From an uncultured Dorea sp. (lineage in GTDB: Bacteria > Bacillota > Clostridia > Lachnospirales > Lachnospiraceae), in assembly GCA_910584095.1 (NCBI GenBank), contig CAJTYU010000012.1, positions 1 through 64,000 on the forward strand: DNA of 64,000 nucleotides, in the 5' to 3' direction. Position numbers and translations under genes: made by a program. The notes under the pieces are model-generated. The model was given only the letters and a program-made list of their open reading frames with translations, was not told the DNA's origin and ran no database searches. Below, piece after piece: positions 1 to 7,827 of this stretch; position 1 is the stretch's first letter, and each line of letters starts with the position of its first letter.

Positions 1-1765
1 CGCATTTCCTCGGATGGGATTCCACATTCACGCCGTATGCCTGACGGAACTTGTCGTCCTGCCTTGTGACAAAGGACTTCACGACCTCCACCTCGGTCTT
101 TCGGATGCCGCTCATCTCGGAAATCTCCAGTATCCAGTTGCCTAGTAGCTTTTCAGCGGCGGTTTTATCCCTCATGTCGGAAATGGAGAGCGAGTCCGAA
201 AACCACTGTCTCCCCAAGAGCGCGAAAAACGTGGATTTACCCATGCCCTGCGGGCCGTTCAGCACGAGGATGGAATCAAACTTAATCCCCGGCTCATAAA
301 TCCGGGCTACCGCCGCGACAAGCGTCTTGCGGATGACCGCCCTCGTATACGGGGTGTCCTCTGCGCCAAAATAATCAATGAGCAGGGTATCAATACGCTT
401 TGTCCCGTCCCACGCCAAGCCGGAGAAATATTCTTTAATGGGATGGTACAGTCTGTCGGAAGACACCACCGCAAGCAGGGCATCCTTGAATTTCGCCGGG
501 GACCATATCCCGTACACCCTCTCGAAATACACCTTTGCGTTGGCAAGATCGGAATCGTTCCAGCCCGGCTTGACCTGCTTCCACGGCAAAGCACCGATGA
601 CGTCAATAGTATCCTTGAATTCGTTGTAGACTACATTTTTAAAGTTTTCATCATTACGGATAATCAGGGCGATATTCTGCAGGCTGTCCTTGATCATGCC
701 CCTGCGGTCAATCACAAGGTGTCTCTGCCAGTCCTCTTCTGGTTCAGAGAATTCTGCCGCCGCCAGCTCCTGCCTTTCCCTTGCCAGCGTCGCTTTTACC
801 TGTTCATCCTGCGCAGCGAATTCCTGCATTGCCTTAAAAGAAGGCAGCTTCCCGGCTTCCGTCCCTTCTTCGGCACGGGCATCCTTCTCCCCGAATTTAT
901 GGAGCCTGACCACATCAAACGCATTCATCAGCCTGCCGCAGCAGGGATCGGTGGCATGGTGGCTGTATGCAAACAGGCCGTCATAAATCACCACGCCCGC
1001 CGCCGAATCCGCCGGGATATAATCATACCTCTCACGAATGGCGCTTGACGGGCGGTACACATCCGGCAGGAATTTTTCAATTGCATCCGTAATGCTGTAG
1101 GTACGGTTGAATGCCCCGATCAGCCCCTCCTTTGAAAGCGGATCGGCCTGCTTCCTGATATCCCGCTGCACCACCGTACTATGGCGGCTGCTCACTGGCC
1201 ATGAGGAAACATCATGCCAGTCCCTGTATCTTGCCAGCACCTCGTCCGGCTCCACGATCCTCCCGTCCAGTTCCCGGAACACATACTCCCCATCGCTTGA
1301 GGTGCTCGGCCAGTACATCAGCCTGGACGGCTCATAGGTGGAATCATCGAATAATTCAATCCCGATGTCGTCTGCAAGCATCCGGCTCACTGCGCCGTAC
1401 TCATCGGGAGTGACCTCCCTCGAAAGGAAAATGATGAGCCGGAGCCTCGGCTTCTCCGGCGTGTGCTTATGGGTGGAATAGGCAACCATCTTCATGTCAA
1501 AAAACATTTCGATCTCGTCAAGGATGCCTTCCGTCCCGTAATCCATATCCAGCGTGACGGCGGAGCGGGAAATGATGCAGTCCTTCTTCCTCCTGCCGCC
1601 CTTCAGCTTCCCCAAGACAAAGCCGCCCACATCCTTGACATCGTCCTGCTGTCCCTTCGGCATCTTCCGGTACTGCTCCATCGTTTCTGCGGTATAGGTG
1701 GTCTGCGACAGCCTTTTCGCAAAGTCTTCATAGGACATTTCCTGCCCGTTGAATTTCTTATCCAT
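1..1765 (-). CDS. VapE-family phage primase/helicase (3' end outside window)
   Basis: Virulence-associated protein E family, a superfamily 3-like ATPase used by phages and plasmids as replicative primase-helicase. About 588 codons are visible and no stop occurs before base 1. The N-terminal part carries a DMDYGT motif followed by HKHTPEKPRLRLIIF, as in primase-polymerase-type domains. The C-terminal part has the Walker A motif GPQGMGKST near bases 235-262, then LLGRQWFSDSL and WILEISEMSGIRK, which is diagnostic of VapE. The chosen ATG has TAGGAA upstream and overlaps the end of the preceding small gene, so the two are probably translationally coupled. It is the most downstream visible member of a leftward phage replication operon. 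Family assignment is confident; exact activity is inferred from the family. Confidence 0.9.
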   Translation of the reverse strand, partial: MDKKFNGQEMSYEDFAKRLSQTTYTAETMEQYRKMPKGQQDDVKDVGGFVLGKLKGGRRKKDCIISRSAVTLDMDYGTEGILDEIEMFFDMKMVAYSTHKHTPEKPRLRLIIFLSREVTPDEYGAVSRMLADDIGIELFDDSTYEPSRLMYWPSTSSDGEYVFRELDGRIVEPDEVLARYRDWHDVSSWPVSSRHSTVVQRDIRKQADPLSKEGLIGAFNRTYSITDAIEKFLPDVYRPSSAIRERYDYIPADSAAGVVIYDGLFAYSHHATDPCCGRLMNAFDVVRLHKFGEKDARAEEGTEAGKLPSFKAMQEFAAQDEQVKATLARERQELAAAEFSEPEEDWQRHLVIDRRGMIKDSLQNIALIIRNDENFKNVVYNEFKDTIDVIGALPWKQVKPGWNDSDLANAKVYFERVYGIWSPAKFKDALLAVVSSDRLYHPIKEYFSGLAWDGTKRIDTLLIDYFGAEDTPYTRAVIRKTLVAAVARIYEPGIKFDSILVLNGPQGMGKSTFFALLGRQWFSDSLSISDMRDKTAAEKLLGNWILEISEMSGIRKTEVEVVKSFVTRQDDKFRQAYGVNVESHPRKC

Positions 1766-1895
1766 TCTTGAGTTTCCTACCGATACGAACATTCTTCGCC
1801 GCCTCCTTCTTCTTTTTCTTTTCTGTACGGGTTACCCTGCCGACAGCGATACTGGCTGTCGGATCAGCATACCCTTCCCGGTTTTTCCCTGCCAA
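1758..1895 (-). CDS. Small basic phage protein, 45 aa
   Basis: A short gene between the phage DNA polymerase and VapE, read here from a TTG start preceded by AGGGGG at 8 bases. The product begins MAGKNREGYADPTASIAV and ends in a lysine/arginine-rich tail. The GKNREGYADPTA pattern is, as I recall, common in small uncharacterised proteins of Firmicute prophage replication modules. Its TAA lies inside the VapE start region and its start is 13 bases after the polymerase stop, so it sits tightly in the operon. Function unknown; the basic tail would suit nucleic-acid binding, but that is only inference. Confidence 0.65.
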   Translation of the reverse strand: MAGKNREGYADPTASIAVGRVTRTEKKKKKEAAKNVRIGRKLKNG

Positions 1896-1907
1896 TACAA
1901 ACACCCC

Positions 1908-3845
1908 CTAATCCTTTTTGTAAAACGGGCTTTCAAACCCGGCTGCTTTCAGCGGAAGCCCCTCGCACCATGACGGGCAGACCGACATGATCCCATTGAC
2001 CTCTTCCACGCTGGAAACGCCCTCCGGCACCTCCAGCACCACTTCATCGTGGACATGGCAGACAATAGAAAACCCCGCTTTTTCCAGCCGGAGCATCGCC
2101 TCCGCCAGCAGATCCCTCGCCATCGCCTGTACGATGTTCTCACAGAATTTCGCTCCATAGGACTCCACCCGGCTCCATTTTTTGTTCAGCCCCACGCCCT
2201 CATAGCAGACGCTTTCCGAACCGAAGCGGTTTACGGTCATCCGGGGACGCACATAGGAAAGCACCCTCCCGGACGGGAGCCGGATCATCAGCATCCCGGA
2301 CTGATAAAACACATACACTTTCCCTACCGCTGTCGCCTTATGCTCCTTGACCGCCGCTTTGACCGCGCCGTCAACCTCATACCAGAAATTCACGATATGC
2401 GGGTTGGCGCTCCGCCAAGACTGCACCAGCCCTTTCAGCTCCGCCTCCTCCACGAAATTCAAAGCACCCATGCTGATAAGTGCCCCTTCCGCACCTCCGT
2501 ACTGACAGGCCAGCGATGCCACCTTTCCCCTTGCGCGGTACGGGCTTCCTTTCGTGATCTCCCCGATAGGGATATGGAACATCTTTGCAGCCGTCTGCTC
2601 ATAGATTTTTCCGGCTCCCCGAAATTCCTCCATTACCCATCCTTCCCCGGCAAGATACCCCATTACCCTCGCTTCGATGGCGGAGAAATCGCTTACGATG
2701 AAACGGCATCCCTTTTTTGCCACGAATGCGGTGCGGATCAGTTCCGACAGCACCTCCGGCGTGGAATCGTATAATAATTCGATGAGGTCATACCGCCCTT
2801 CCTTCACAAGAGAACGTGCAAGTTCCAGATCCTCCATATGGTTTTGGGGGAGGTTGTGGATCTGCACGAGCCGGCCCGCCCATCTCCCTGTCCGGTTTGC
2901 CCCGTAGAACTGCAGAAGCCCGTGTACCCTTCCATCCGGGCAGACGGAGCGTTCCATCGCTTCATACTTTTTGACGGAAGTCTTGGACATGGCAAGGCGC
3001 AGCTTCATCATTTCCGACACCTCGCCTTCATTTTTTTCCACCAGTTCCTCCACTGCGGCTTTGGCAAGGGAATCAGCCTCGACTCCTTTCTCCTGAAGCC
3101 ACGCCTTAAGCTGCGATACGCTGTTGGGATTTTCAAGCCCTGACAGTTCATACGCCCTCTTGGAAATCGCTTCCTTATATAGAAGGTCGCAGGCAGCCGC
3201 ATGGGTGATCAGCTCCTGGTCCACTAAAATGCCCCGGTCATTGATACGCTGATCCATGCAGTAAAGCTCCTGCTCCTTATCGGGGATTGGGAACTTCTGC
3301 AGCTTTTTCCTGATCTGCATCTCCACTGCCACATCCCGGATGCAGTAGGTTTTGAACAGCTCCCACTTTTCCGGCGCATGGGCTGGCAGGTTCCTTGCCC
3401 TGCCGCCGTTGCTCTTGGTCGGCTTGCAGGGGATGCAGAAATAACGGATCAGTTCCTTCCCCTCCGTCATTTTCTTTTTATCCAGTTTCAGTGCTTCCCC
3501 CACGCCCTCCAGAGATAACGGCAGGGAAAGCATGGAAGCCTGAACAGCGGTGCAGCGCCAGCTCTCCGGCTGCAGATCCAGATGGAAAAAACGGTTGATG
3601 CAGGTCCGCTCAAAGGCAGCATTAAACGCCGTCTTTATGACCGTATCATCCTTTAAATACTCCATGACCGTCTCCGGCATTTCTTCGCCGGAAGCAAGGT
3701 CGACCACTGCGATCTCCCCGTCATCGATACTGTACGCAAACAGCAGTATTTCAAACTGCGGGGACGATGAATAACGGTGTACCCCGCAGTCCGGCAGGGA
3801 AACGTCCGAATAAGTCTCAATATCAATCGTCATCAGTCCAGCCAT
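1908..3845 (-). CDS. Phage family A DNA polymerase with 3'-5' exonuclease domain
   Basis: Phage-type DNA polymerase I, 645 aa, for replication of the element. The N terminus has exonuclease motif I (MTIDIETYSD) followed by a compact DnaQ-like domain. The polymerase palm shows motif A as SDFSAIEARVMGYLAGEG, motif B around ARGKVASLACQYGG and motif C as CHVHDEVVLEVPEG, with the invariant HDE. There is no 5'-nuclease domain, as usual for phage members. The ATG at 3845 has GGGAGG 8 bases upstream and overlaps the preceding HTH gene by 13 bases. Neighbours (VapE, DUF2815, DUF2800) form the standard Clostridia prophage replication cassette. Confidence 0.93.
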   Translation of the reverse strand: MAGLMTIDIETYSDVSLPDCGVHRYSSSPQFEILLFAYSIDDGEIAVVDLASGEEMPETVMEYLKDDTVIKTAFNAAFERTCINRFFHLDLQPESWRCTAVQASMLSLPLSLEGVGEALKLDKKKMTEGKELIRYFCIPCKPTKSNGGRARNLPAHAPEKWELFKTYCIRDVAVEMQIRKKLQKFPIPDKEQELYCMDQRINDRGILVDQELITHAAACDLLYKEAISKRAYELSGLENPNSVSQLKAWLQEKGVEADSLAKAAVEELVEKNEGEVSEMMKLRLAMSKTSVKKYEAMERSVCPDGRVHGLLQFYGANRTGRWAGRLVQIHNLPQNHMEDLELARSLVKEGRYDLIELLYDSTPEVLSELIRTAFVAKKGCRFIVSDFSAIEARVMGYLAGEGWVMEEFRGAGKIYEQTAAKMFHIPIGEITKGSPYRARGKVASLACQYGGAEGALISMGALNFVEEAELKGLVQSWRSANPHIVNFWYEVDGAVKAAVKEHKATAVGKVYVFYQSGMLMIRLPSGRVLSYVRPRMTVNRFGSESVCYEGVGLNKKWSRVESYGAKFCENIVQAMARDLLAEAMLRLEKAGFSIVCHVHDEVVLEVPEGVSSVEEVNGIMSVCPSWCEGLPLKAAGFESPFYKKD

Positions 3846-4108
3846 GCGTACGACCTCCCCGATTTGATTTTGCTGACCATTTTCCTTGAAATCCCCATCT
3901 TCTCCGCAATCTCATACGGATGGACGCCGCCAGCAAGCATCCTTTTGATTTGAAGCACTTCATCATATTTCAGCTCCAGCACCTTCATCGGGAGCCGCCG
4001 CACATAACCGCCCCGGCACTTCACACAGCACGGCATACAGCGGATTCTCCCCTGACTGCTGATCTGGTATCTTCCTTCCTGTCCTTCTATGTCCTTCCAC
4101 TGTTCCAA
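3833..4108 (-). CDS. NUMOD4/HTH-type phage DNA-binding protein, 91 aa
   Basis: Small protein with an N-terminal NUMOD4-like signature (WKDIEGQEGRYQISSQG) and a C-terminal helix-turn-helix (HPYEIAEKMGISRKMVSKI). A central CMPCCVKCRGG segment has four cysteines that might bind metal. I chose the TTG start at 4108 because AGGAGG stands 7 bases upstream; the longer reading frame to 4219 would overlap DUF2815 and lacks such a site. NUMOD4 is best known as the DNA-binding part of homing endonucleases, but no nuclease motif is present, so a stand-alone DNA-binding role is more likely. Its 3' end overlaps the polymerase start, indicating coupling. Confidence 0.7.
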   Translation of the reverse strand: MEQWKDIEGQEGRYQISSQGRIRCMPCCVKCRGGYVRRLPMKVLELKYDEVLQIKRMLAGGVHPYEIAEKMGISRKMVSKIKSGRSYAWLD

Positions 4109-4163
4109 AGCAAAGCCCTCCTTTATGTATAGGACGGCGTTCCCGCCGCCCGTCCCGTGTCCT

Positions 4164-4709
4164 TCAGGAGAGGAAATCATCCTCGCCGTCATCCACCGCT
4201 TCAAACTCATCCTTCGCATTGGCTCTGGAGCCTAAAGGTTCCCCGTCCCTTAACTTCTGCACATTTCCGAGTCCTGCCGCCACGCCCTTGTTGCCGTTGG
4301 AATTATAGGCATAAAAGGTAATGGAAACCCTACCGTAGCACCCGCTGTACACCTCGCTCTGGTCAAGGATCGGCTGCACCTGTCTGTCCACGATCTGCGG
4401 TACCTGTTTGGAATTGGCATTCAGGAACATGGAGCCTGCATAAGCCTCGTCTTCCGGTCTGTCCGTATCGCCGTCCCTCAAAGGCATTTTCAGATTGGCA
4501 GGGATCTTGCCGCCCCATTTCCCTTTGCCTTCCTCTTTCGCAGTTTCGATGGCCTTTCTGATCTTGGCAATCGTATCCTTATCCTTTTTGTCGATGATGC
4601 AGGATACCGAATACTTCGGCTCACTGCCATTGACGGAATCCGGCTCCCACAAATGTGCGTAGGAAAGCCTGCATGGAACAATTACTTTGGTTTTGATGTC
4701 TGTACTCAT
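4164..4709 (-). CDS. DUF2815 phage single-stranded DNA-binding protein
   Basis: 181-aa DUF2815 protein, a family tied to phage ssDNA-binding proteins of the Enc34 type. Features include the N-terminal PCRLSYAHLWEP segment, the PKYSVSCIIDKKD strand, VYSGCYGRVSITFYAYN, and an acidic C-terminal tail (VDDGEDDFLS). The acidic tail is typical of SSBs that recruit partner proteins. It sits 3 bases downstream of DUF2800 in the operon, as these two families usually do. Role in coating ssDNA during phage replication or recombination is inferred from family and context. Confidence 0.85.
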   Translation of the reverse strand: MSTDIKTKVIVPCRLSYAHLWEPDSVNGSEPKYSVSCIIDKKDKDTIAKIRKAIETAKEEGKGKWGGKIPANLKMPLRDGDTDRPEDEAYAGSMFLNANSKQVPQIVDRQVQPILDQSEVYSGCYGRVSITFYAYNSNGNKGVAAGLGNVQKLRDGEPLGSRANAKDEFEAVDDGEDDFLS

Positions 4710-4712
4710 TAC

Positions 4713-5840
4713 TTAGTCCTCCTTAAAATCCGCCTCTGCGGTTGATATACTGACTGCTTCTCTTTTATCCGATTCCGGCACCAGCGTAACCTTGCCTTCC
4801 GGCTTATACACAAAGGCTCCGAGAATTTCAGCAAACTTCTTTTTTCCCATCAGCTTCTCCATCTCGGTAATGCCGATCAGGGTGGACTTGAAGATATCCG
4901 TGTACCCGGCTGCCTTTGCCGCATTCGCCGCGTCCTCCTCATCCGTATATCTGCGGTTGCTCCGTCCAAGCACCAGCTTGAATCCCGGCCATTTCTTATG
5001 GTTCACAACCGCTTCATTCTGTGCATAGGTGTAAATTTCCTCCGCCCATTTTTTCAGTGCGTCCGCTTTGGTAAGCACCTCTGCGATCTCTTCCTCCGAC
5101 AGAAGCGGGGCTTCCCGAAACTCCATCTGCGCCAGTCTCAGATACTCATTCGCCCTCTCCCGGCAGGTAAACCGCGCTTTGCAGAACCTGCAATGTTCTC
5201 CGGCAGCGTATTCTCCTTCCCCGGCAAGGGCCTTTTTCGCCCCGGTTTCAAATACCTCGCTTCCCCATTTCAGTAATGCTTCTGCGGAAATCTCCCATGT
5301 GGAGAGGTTCTGCAGCCTCGGCTGCACAATGGTCAGTTCCACCGTGTCGATATCATACAGGCAGGACAGCATATCGAGGACGCCAAGCCCGTAGATCATA
5401 AGCTGTACATTCTCTTCCGCTTCCACCATGACGCCCTTGCCGAGTTTCAAATCGATAATATGGATTTTCCGGGAATCCGCCACCACAAGGTCTGCAGTGC
5501 CGAAACATCCTTCCACACGCTCATCAAGGCTGACCTTCAGTTCCACGCCGATGAACGGATCGGGGCATTCCTTCCTTGCCGTCTCAATCTGTTCAATGCC
5601 GTAGGCAACGTAATCCTCTACCGCTTCCATCAGCTCATCCGAATAATAATCAGAGACAGGCCGCTTGGTCCTTTTCTTCAGATGTTTTTTGATCAGGTAT
5701 TCCGCCATCTCATGTCCGGCAGTCCCCTCCGCCGCATAAGGGGACTGCTCTTCCGCAAAATGCTCTTCCAGCTTAAGGGAGGGCGGGCAGCTTAAGTACC
5801 GTCTGCCGGACGATGGGGAAAACCTTGCATGTGTGCCCAT
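4713..5840 (-). CDS. DUF2800 Cas4/RecB-like phage exonuclease
   Basis: 375-aa DUF2800 protein with a PD-(D/E)XK fold: RFSPSSGRRYLSCPPS near the N terminus, AAEGTAGHEMAEYL, the nuclease core GTADLVV...IHIIDLKLGKGV, and a C-terminal C-x2-C-x5-C pattern (HCRFCKARFTCRER). With an upstream cysteine this resembles the Fe-S clamp of Cas4/AddB nucleases. Probable role is processing DNA ends during phage recombination or replication, partnered with the adjacent DUF2815 SSB. The start codon overlaps the upstream gene's stop (TGATG), showing translational coupling. Confidence 0.88.
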   Translation of the reverse strand: MGTHARFSPSSGRRYLSCPPSLKLEEHFAEEQSPYAAEGTAGHEMAEYLIKKHLKKRTKRPVSDYYSDELMEAVEDYVAYGIEQIETARKECPDPFIGVELKVSLDERVEGCFGTADLVVADSRKIHIIDLKLGKGVMVEAEENVQLMIYGLGVLDMLSCLYDIDTVELTIVQPRLQNLSTWEISAEALLKWGSEVFETGAKKALAGEGEYAAGEHCRFCKARFTCRERANEYLRLAQMEFREAPLLSEEEIAEVLTKADALKKWAEEIYTYAQNEAVVNHKKWPGFKLVLGRSNRRYTDEEDAANAAKAAGYTDIFKSTLIGITEMEKLMGKKKFAEILGAFVYKPEGKVTLVPESDKREAVSISTAEADFKED

Positions 5841-6169
5841 CAGAGTGCCTGCGCTTTCTGGTACAGCTCACCGAGCTTCTCATCCGGCACATCCGACAGC
5901 TTGCTGTATCCAAACTCGGTAATAAGGCTCTTGACCTCAGAAGTCTTTCCAGCCCTTGATTTCTCCGTCAGGAATGCACGGACTGTTTTCCTGTCAATCT
6001 GCGGCTCATCCTTTTCCTTCCCTTTGGGAGACTCCGCTTCCGCAGCTTCCTTCTTTTCAGTCACTTCCCCTGCAGCATCCGGCAAGTGCCTGCCCGCCGA
6101 AATCATCTGCCGGATTCCGGCGGCAATCATCTCATAGCCTTCCGCCATTTTCATTAATCCTTCACTCAT
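5840..6169 (-). CDS. Hypothetical phage protein, 109 aa
   Basis: Uncharacterised protein. Residues 1-30 (KMAEGYEMIAAGIRQM) look helical, a charged central stretch is rich in Glu/Lys, and the C-terminal half (VRAFLTEKSRAGKTSEVKSL...) is predicted helical. AGGAGGAG stands before the ATG. It overlaps DUF2800 by a TGATG junction and is commonly found upstream of that gene in phage cassettes. A scaffold or accessory role in the replication module is only a guess. Confidence 0.75.
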   Translation of the reverse strand: MSEGLMKMAEGYEMIAAGIRQMISAGRHLPDAAGEVTEKKEAAEAESPKGKEKDEPQIDRKTVRAFLTEKSRAGKTSEVKSLITEFGYSKLSDVPDEKLGELYQKAQAL

Positions 6170-6182
6170 AGGTTTTCTCCTC

Positions 6183-6572
6183 CTATCTCAATCCCTTAAC
6201 CGCCATACGGTATTCCGGTGTGGCACGCTCATCAATCGGAAGCGTCCTGACATTTACTGCATTGAATCTGTCATCGTAAAGCCGGACAGGTTTCTTTTTC
6301 TTTCTGGCATGGTCAAGCTCAAACTTCATGCCTTCCGTGATGTCGAATCCGAATACATACACCTCATCGCAGGAATCCATCAGTTCCAAGCCCATCTCAA
6401 TGCCTGTCATTCTCTCGTTGGGATTATTCTCATCGAGGAATGTTGGAAAATAGAGATGCGAGGCCACAGGGATTCTCCCTGTCCCAATGACAATCTTCCC
6501 GTAGAATTTTGCCTTTTTCATGTTTTCCTCGATGTTTCCCCGATATGGGGAGCAGATAAAAACTTTTCTCAT
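6183..6572 (-). CDS. Nucleoside 2-deoxyribosyltransferase-like (DUF4406/DUF1937-type) protein
   Basis: 129 aa. The N terminus KVFICSPYRGNIEENMKKA and the downstream VYVFGFDITEGMKFELDHA match the 2-deoxyribosyltransferase-like superfamily. In it, an early SPYRG-type loop binds nucleotide and a later (E/D)G..E....A segment carries the catalytic acid. Phage copies are thought to salvage or modify nucleotide pools. AAAGGA lies 10 bases before the ATG. It precedes the 109-aa gene by 13 bases, so it belongs to the same operon. Substrate cannot be read from sequence. Confidence 0.75.
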   Translation of the reverse strand: MRKVFICSPYRGNIEENMKKAKFYGKIVIGTGRIPVASHLYFPTFLDENNPNERMTGIEMGLELMDSCDEVYVFGFDITEGMKFELDHARKKKKPVRLYDDRFNAVNVRTLPIDERATPEYRMAVKGLR

Positions 6573-6630
6573 AATTAAATCATCCTTTCACATTCGGCTC
6601 TCATGGCCGTGGGGTACTCGTCAATATTTT

Positions 6631-6960
6631 CTACAAAGCAAAGTCTCTGAGAATGCTGTCCATCACTGCCTTGTCCTCATCGGTTAGCTGCTCCGACAAA
6701 CGTTTAAGCAGTTCCTGCTGATTCGGCTTTAGGTATTTGCGCCCGATGTAATACCCATCAGCCACTTTTACTCCTCCGCCGTATCTGCCGCGGATGGTTT
6801 CAATCGGGTGAGCGAGGGTAAGCTCTTCGATGTCATATTTAATGGTCCGGACCGATACATCAAATTCATGCGCCAAGTTCGCAATGGTGTCCTGCCTTCT
6901 TTTACACAGGACATTTAAGATCGTCTCACGGCGCTCACTTGGTGTCATGTTTTTCGCCAT
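6631..6960 (-). CDS. HTH_11/DeoR-like winged-helix regulator, 109 aa
   Basis: Winged-helix DNA-binding protein. Residues 5-60 form an HTH_11-type domain (RRETILNVLCKRRQDTIANL, VSVRTIKYDIEEL) ending in the wing RGRYGGGVKVADGYY, as in the N-terminal part of WYL/DeoR regulators. The WYL effector domain is missing, so this is a short stand-alone form. The ATG follows AAGGAGG. It is the first gene of the leftward replication operon and probably controls it; a hairpin at 7015-7039 lies about 55 bases upstream. Confidence 0.8.
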   Translation of the reverse strand: MAKNMTPSERRETILNVLCKRRQDTIANLAHEFDVSVRTIKYDIEELTLAHPIETIRGRYGGGVKVADGYYIGRKYLKPNQQELLKRLSEQLTDEDKAVMDSILRDFAL

Positions 6961-7014
6961 CCCCGCACACCTCCTTCCTCATTTCCCTTGCCTTGTGAAC
7001 ACAGGATATTGGTT

Positions 7015-7039
7015 AAAGGTGCAGGCTTTTTGCACCTTT
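7015..7039. repeat. Inverted repeat upstream of the HTH_11 gene
   Basis: AAAGGTGCA and TGCACCTTT form a perfect 9-base stem with a 7-base loop, 55 bases upstream of the HTH_11 start. It could be the operator of that regulator or an attenuator in its leader. On the minus strand it lacks a following T-run, which argues against a simple terminator for that strand. Confidence 0.5.
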
Positions 7040-7178
7040 AAAAACATTTTTCAAATTTCTTTAGGATAGAAAAGCACTCCCCATCGCCTTCATTCCTTTA
7101 TTCTCTTTTCGCATTTCAGATAAACCATAAAAATCACACTGCAATCTCCACGCAATAGGTAATATCCTTTTCACAACT

Positions 7179-7219
7179 AAAAAAGGGAACTGCCTGTCCA
7201 ACGTAAACAGGTAATTCCC
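7179..7219 (-). terminator. Rho-independent terminator after the structured RNA
   Basis: GGGAACTGCCTGT (7185-7197) pairs with ACAGGTAATTCCC (7207-7219) with two non-canonical positions. On the minus strand the stem is followed by six T residues. It lies just downstream of the long hairpin at 7242-7326 and of the Cys-rich small gene, so it would end a leftward transcript containing both. Confidence 0.75.
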
Positions 7220-7241
7220 TAAAAATGGCTGAACTTAAGAA

Positions 7242-7326
7242 AGCCACTAGAATCTCTGATTTTTTACAGCATTCTACCAACATACCTGTTCGTAGACTAC
7301 TGTAATATCAGCACATCCTAGTGGCT
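7242..7326 (-). ncRNA. Candidate structured RNA (85-base imperfect hairpin)
   Basis: The segment folds on itself almost end to end. Stems, outermost first: AGCCACTAG 7242-7250 with CTAGTGGCT 7318-7326; CTGAT 7256-7260 with ATCAG 7307-7311; TTACAG 7264-7269 with CTGTAA 7300-7305; TCTAC 7273-7277 with GTAGA 7292-7296; and AACA with TGTT around a four-base loop. That is about 29 pairs separated by small internal loops, including a symmetric 3x3 loop. Minus strand is preferred because the adjacent terminator has its T-run on that strand. I do not recognise a known RNA family and find no reverse transcriptase or transposase nearby. Alternatives are a palindromic repeat element or a 3'UTR structure of the upstream small gene. 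Confidence 0.6.
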
Positions 7327-7370
7327 GTCTTTACAAGCTAGTCCCATTATTCTATTTTCATTATTACCCA

Positions 7371-7550
7371 TTATCCGACACAGGCATTTGCTGTTGTCTT
7401 TCCTATGTGAACAGGGATATCCTCTTTTGTAATCTTGCATTTATGAAGCACCACCACATCTTCCCTAACTTCCGATTTTGTCTTACAGACAAAACATTTC
7501 TTATTCCACGGGCAATTCTGTGTGCATCTATGTACCACTCCATCTGCCAT
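7371..7550 (-). CDS. Small Cys-rich hypothetical protein, 59 aa
   Basis: The ATG at 7550 has GGAGGTGG with a 5-base spacer, a strong site. The product begins MADGVVHRCTQNCP and has cysteines at 9, 13, 19 and 22 plus a later HKC and a C-terminal Cys, a pattern that could bind zinc or an Fe-S cluster. No family recognised. It lies between the operator copy at 7753 and the structured RNA, all on the minus strand, so it may be expressed from a promoter controlled by the XRE repressor. Confidence is limited by size. Confidence 0.5.
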   Translation of the reverse strand: MADGVVHRCTQNCPWNKKCFVCKTKSEVREDVVVLHKCKITKEDIPVHIGKTTANACVG

Positions 7551-7752
7551 GTGTCCCACCTCCAATCAAAATACGACAGATTTCTCTCTTTCACTATTAT
7601 TCTATGTTACAAAACAGTTTTTATTTCATTATTTTGGAATATTTTTCAAGTTCTTTCATAAAATGTTCTGAAACCTTTTTACCCATAAAAGGTGTACCCA
7701 ATGTAATCACAATCTCTTCCTGATTTGCAGGAAATATATTGCTCAGATAGCT

Positions 7753-7772
7753 TGTTCGCTAACTAGCGAACA
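7753..7772. promoter_or_regulatory. Candidate XRE repressor operator, downstream copy
   Basis: TGTTCGCTAACTAGCGAACA is a perfect inverted repeat (8-base arms, 4-base centre). It matches 18 of 20 bases of the sequence at 9087-9106, which overlaps the xre promoter start region. The two copies bracket the xre-immA operon, so the same repressor probably binds both. Confidence 0.6.
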
Positions 7773-7780
7773 TTATTCTC

Positions 7781-7814
7781 AAAAAAATATGCGGACCGTT
7801 ATGCAATCCGCATA
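7781..7814 (-). terminator. Terminator of the xre-immA operon
   Basis: TATGCGGA (7788-7795) pairs perfectly with TCCGCATA (7807-7814); on the minus strand the stem is followed by seven T residues. It starts 14 bases after the ImmA-like stop codon. Confidence 0.85.
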
Positions 7815-7827
7815 TTCCTACCTTCTT

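Larger units (their letters stand above)
7551..7827. other. Intergenic stretch with operator copy and possible 29-aa reading frame
   Basis: Apart from the operator at 7753-7772 and the terminator at 7781-7814, this holds a minus-strand reading frame 7710-7621. It has a GTG start preceded by AGGAAGAG and encodes a peptide ending KELEKYSKIMK. The frame is open further upstream to about 7765 without an ATG, so it may be a small peptide or the remnant of a longer gene. No function can be assigned. Confidence 0.3.

Noticed and set aside
443..1048. Plus-strand open frame of about 200 codons opposite the VapE gene
   Set aside because: It is antisense to a clearly conserved VapE frame, has no ribosome site and no recognisable domain; long antisense frames are common in this GC-rich phage segment.
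7242..7326. Hammerhead or other self-cleaving ribozyme
   Set aside because: The CUGANGA and GAAA core elements of a hammerhead are missing, and the structure is a single long hairpin, not a three-way junction.
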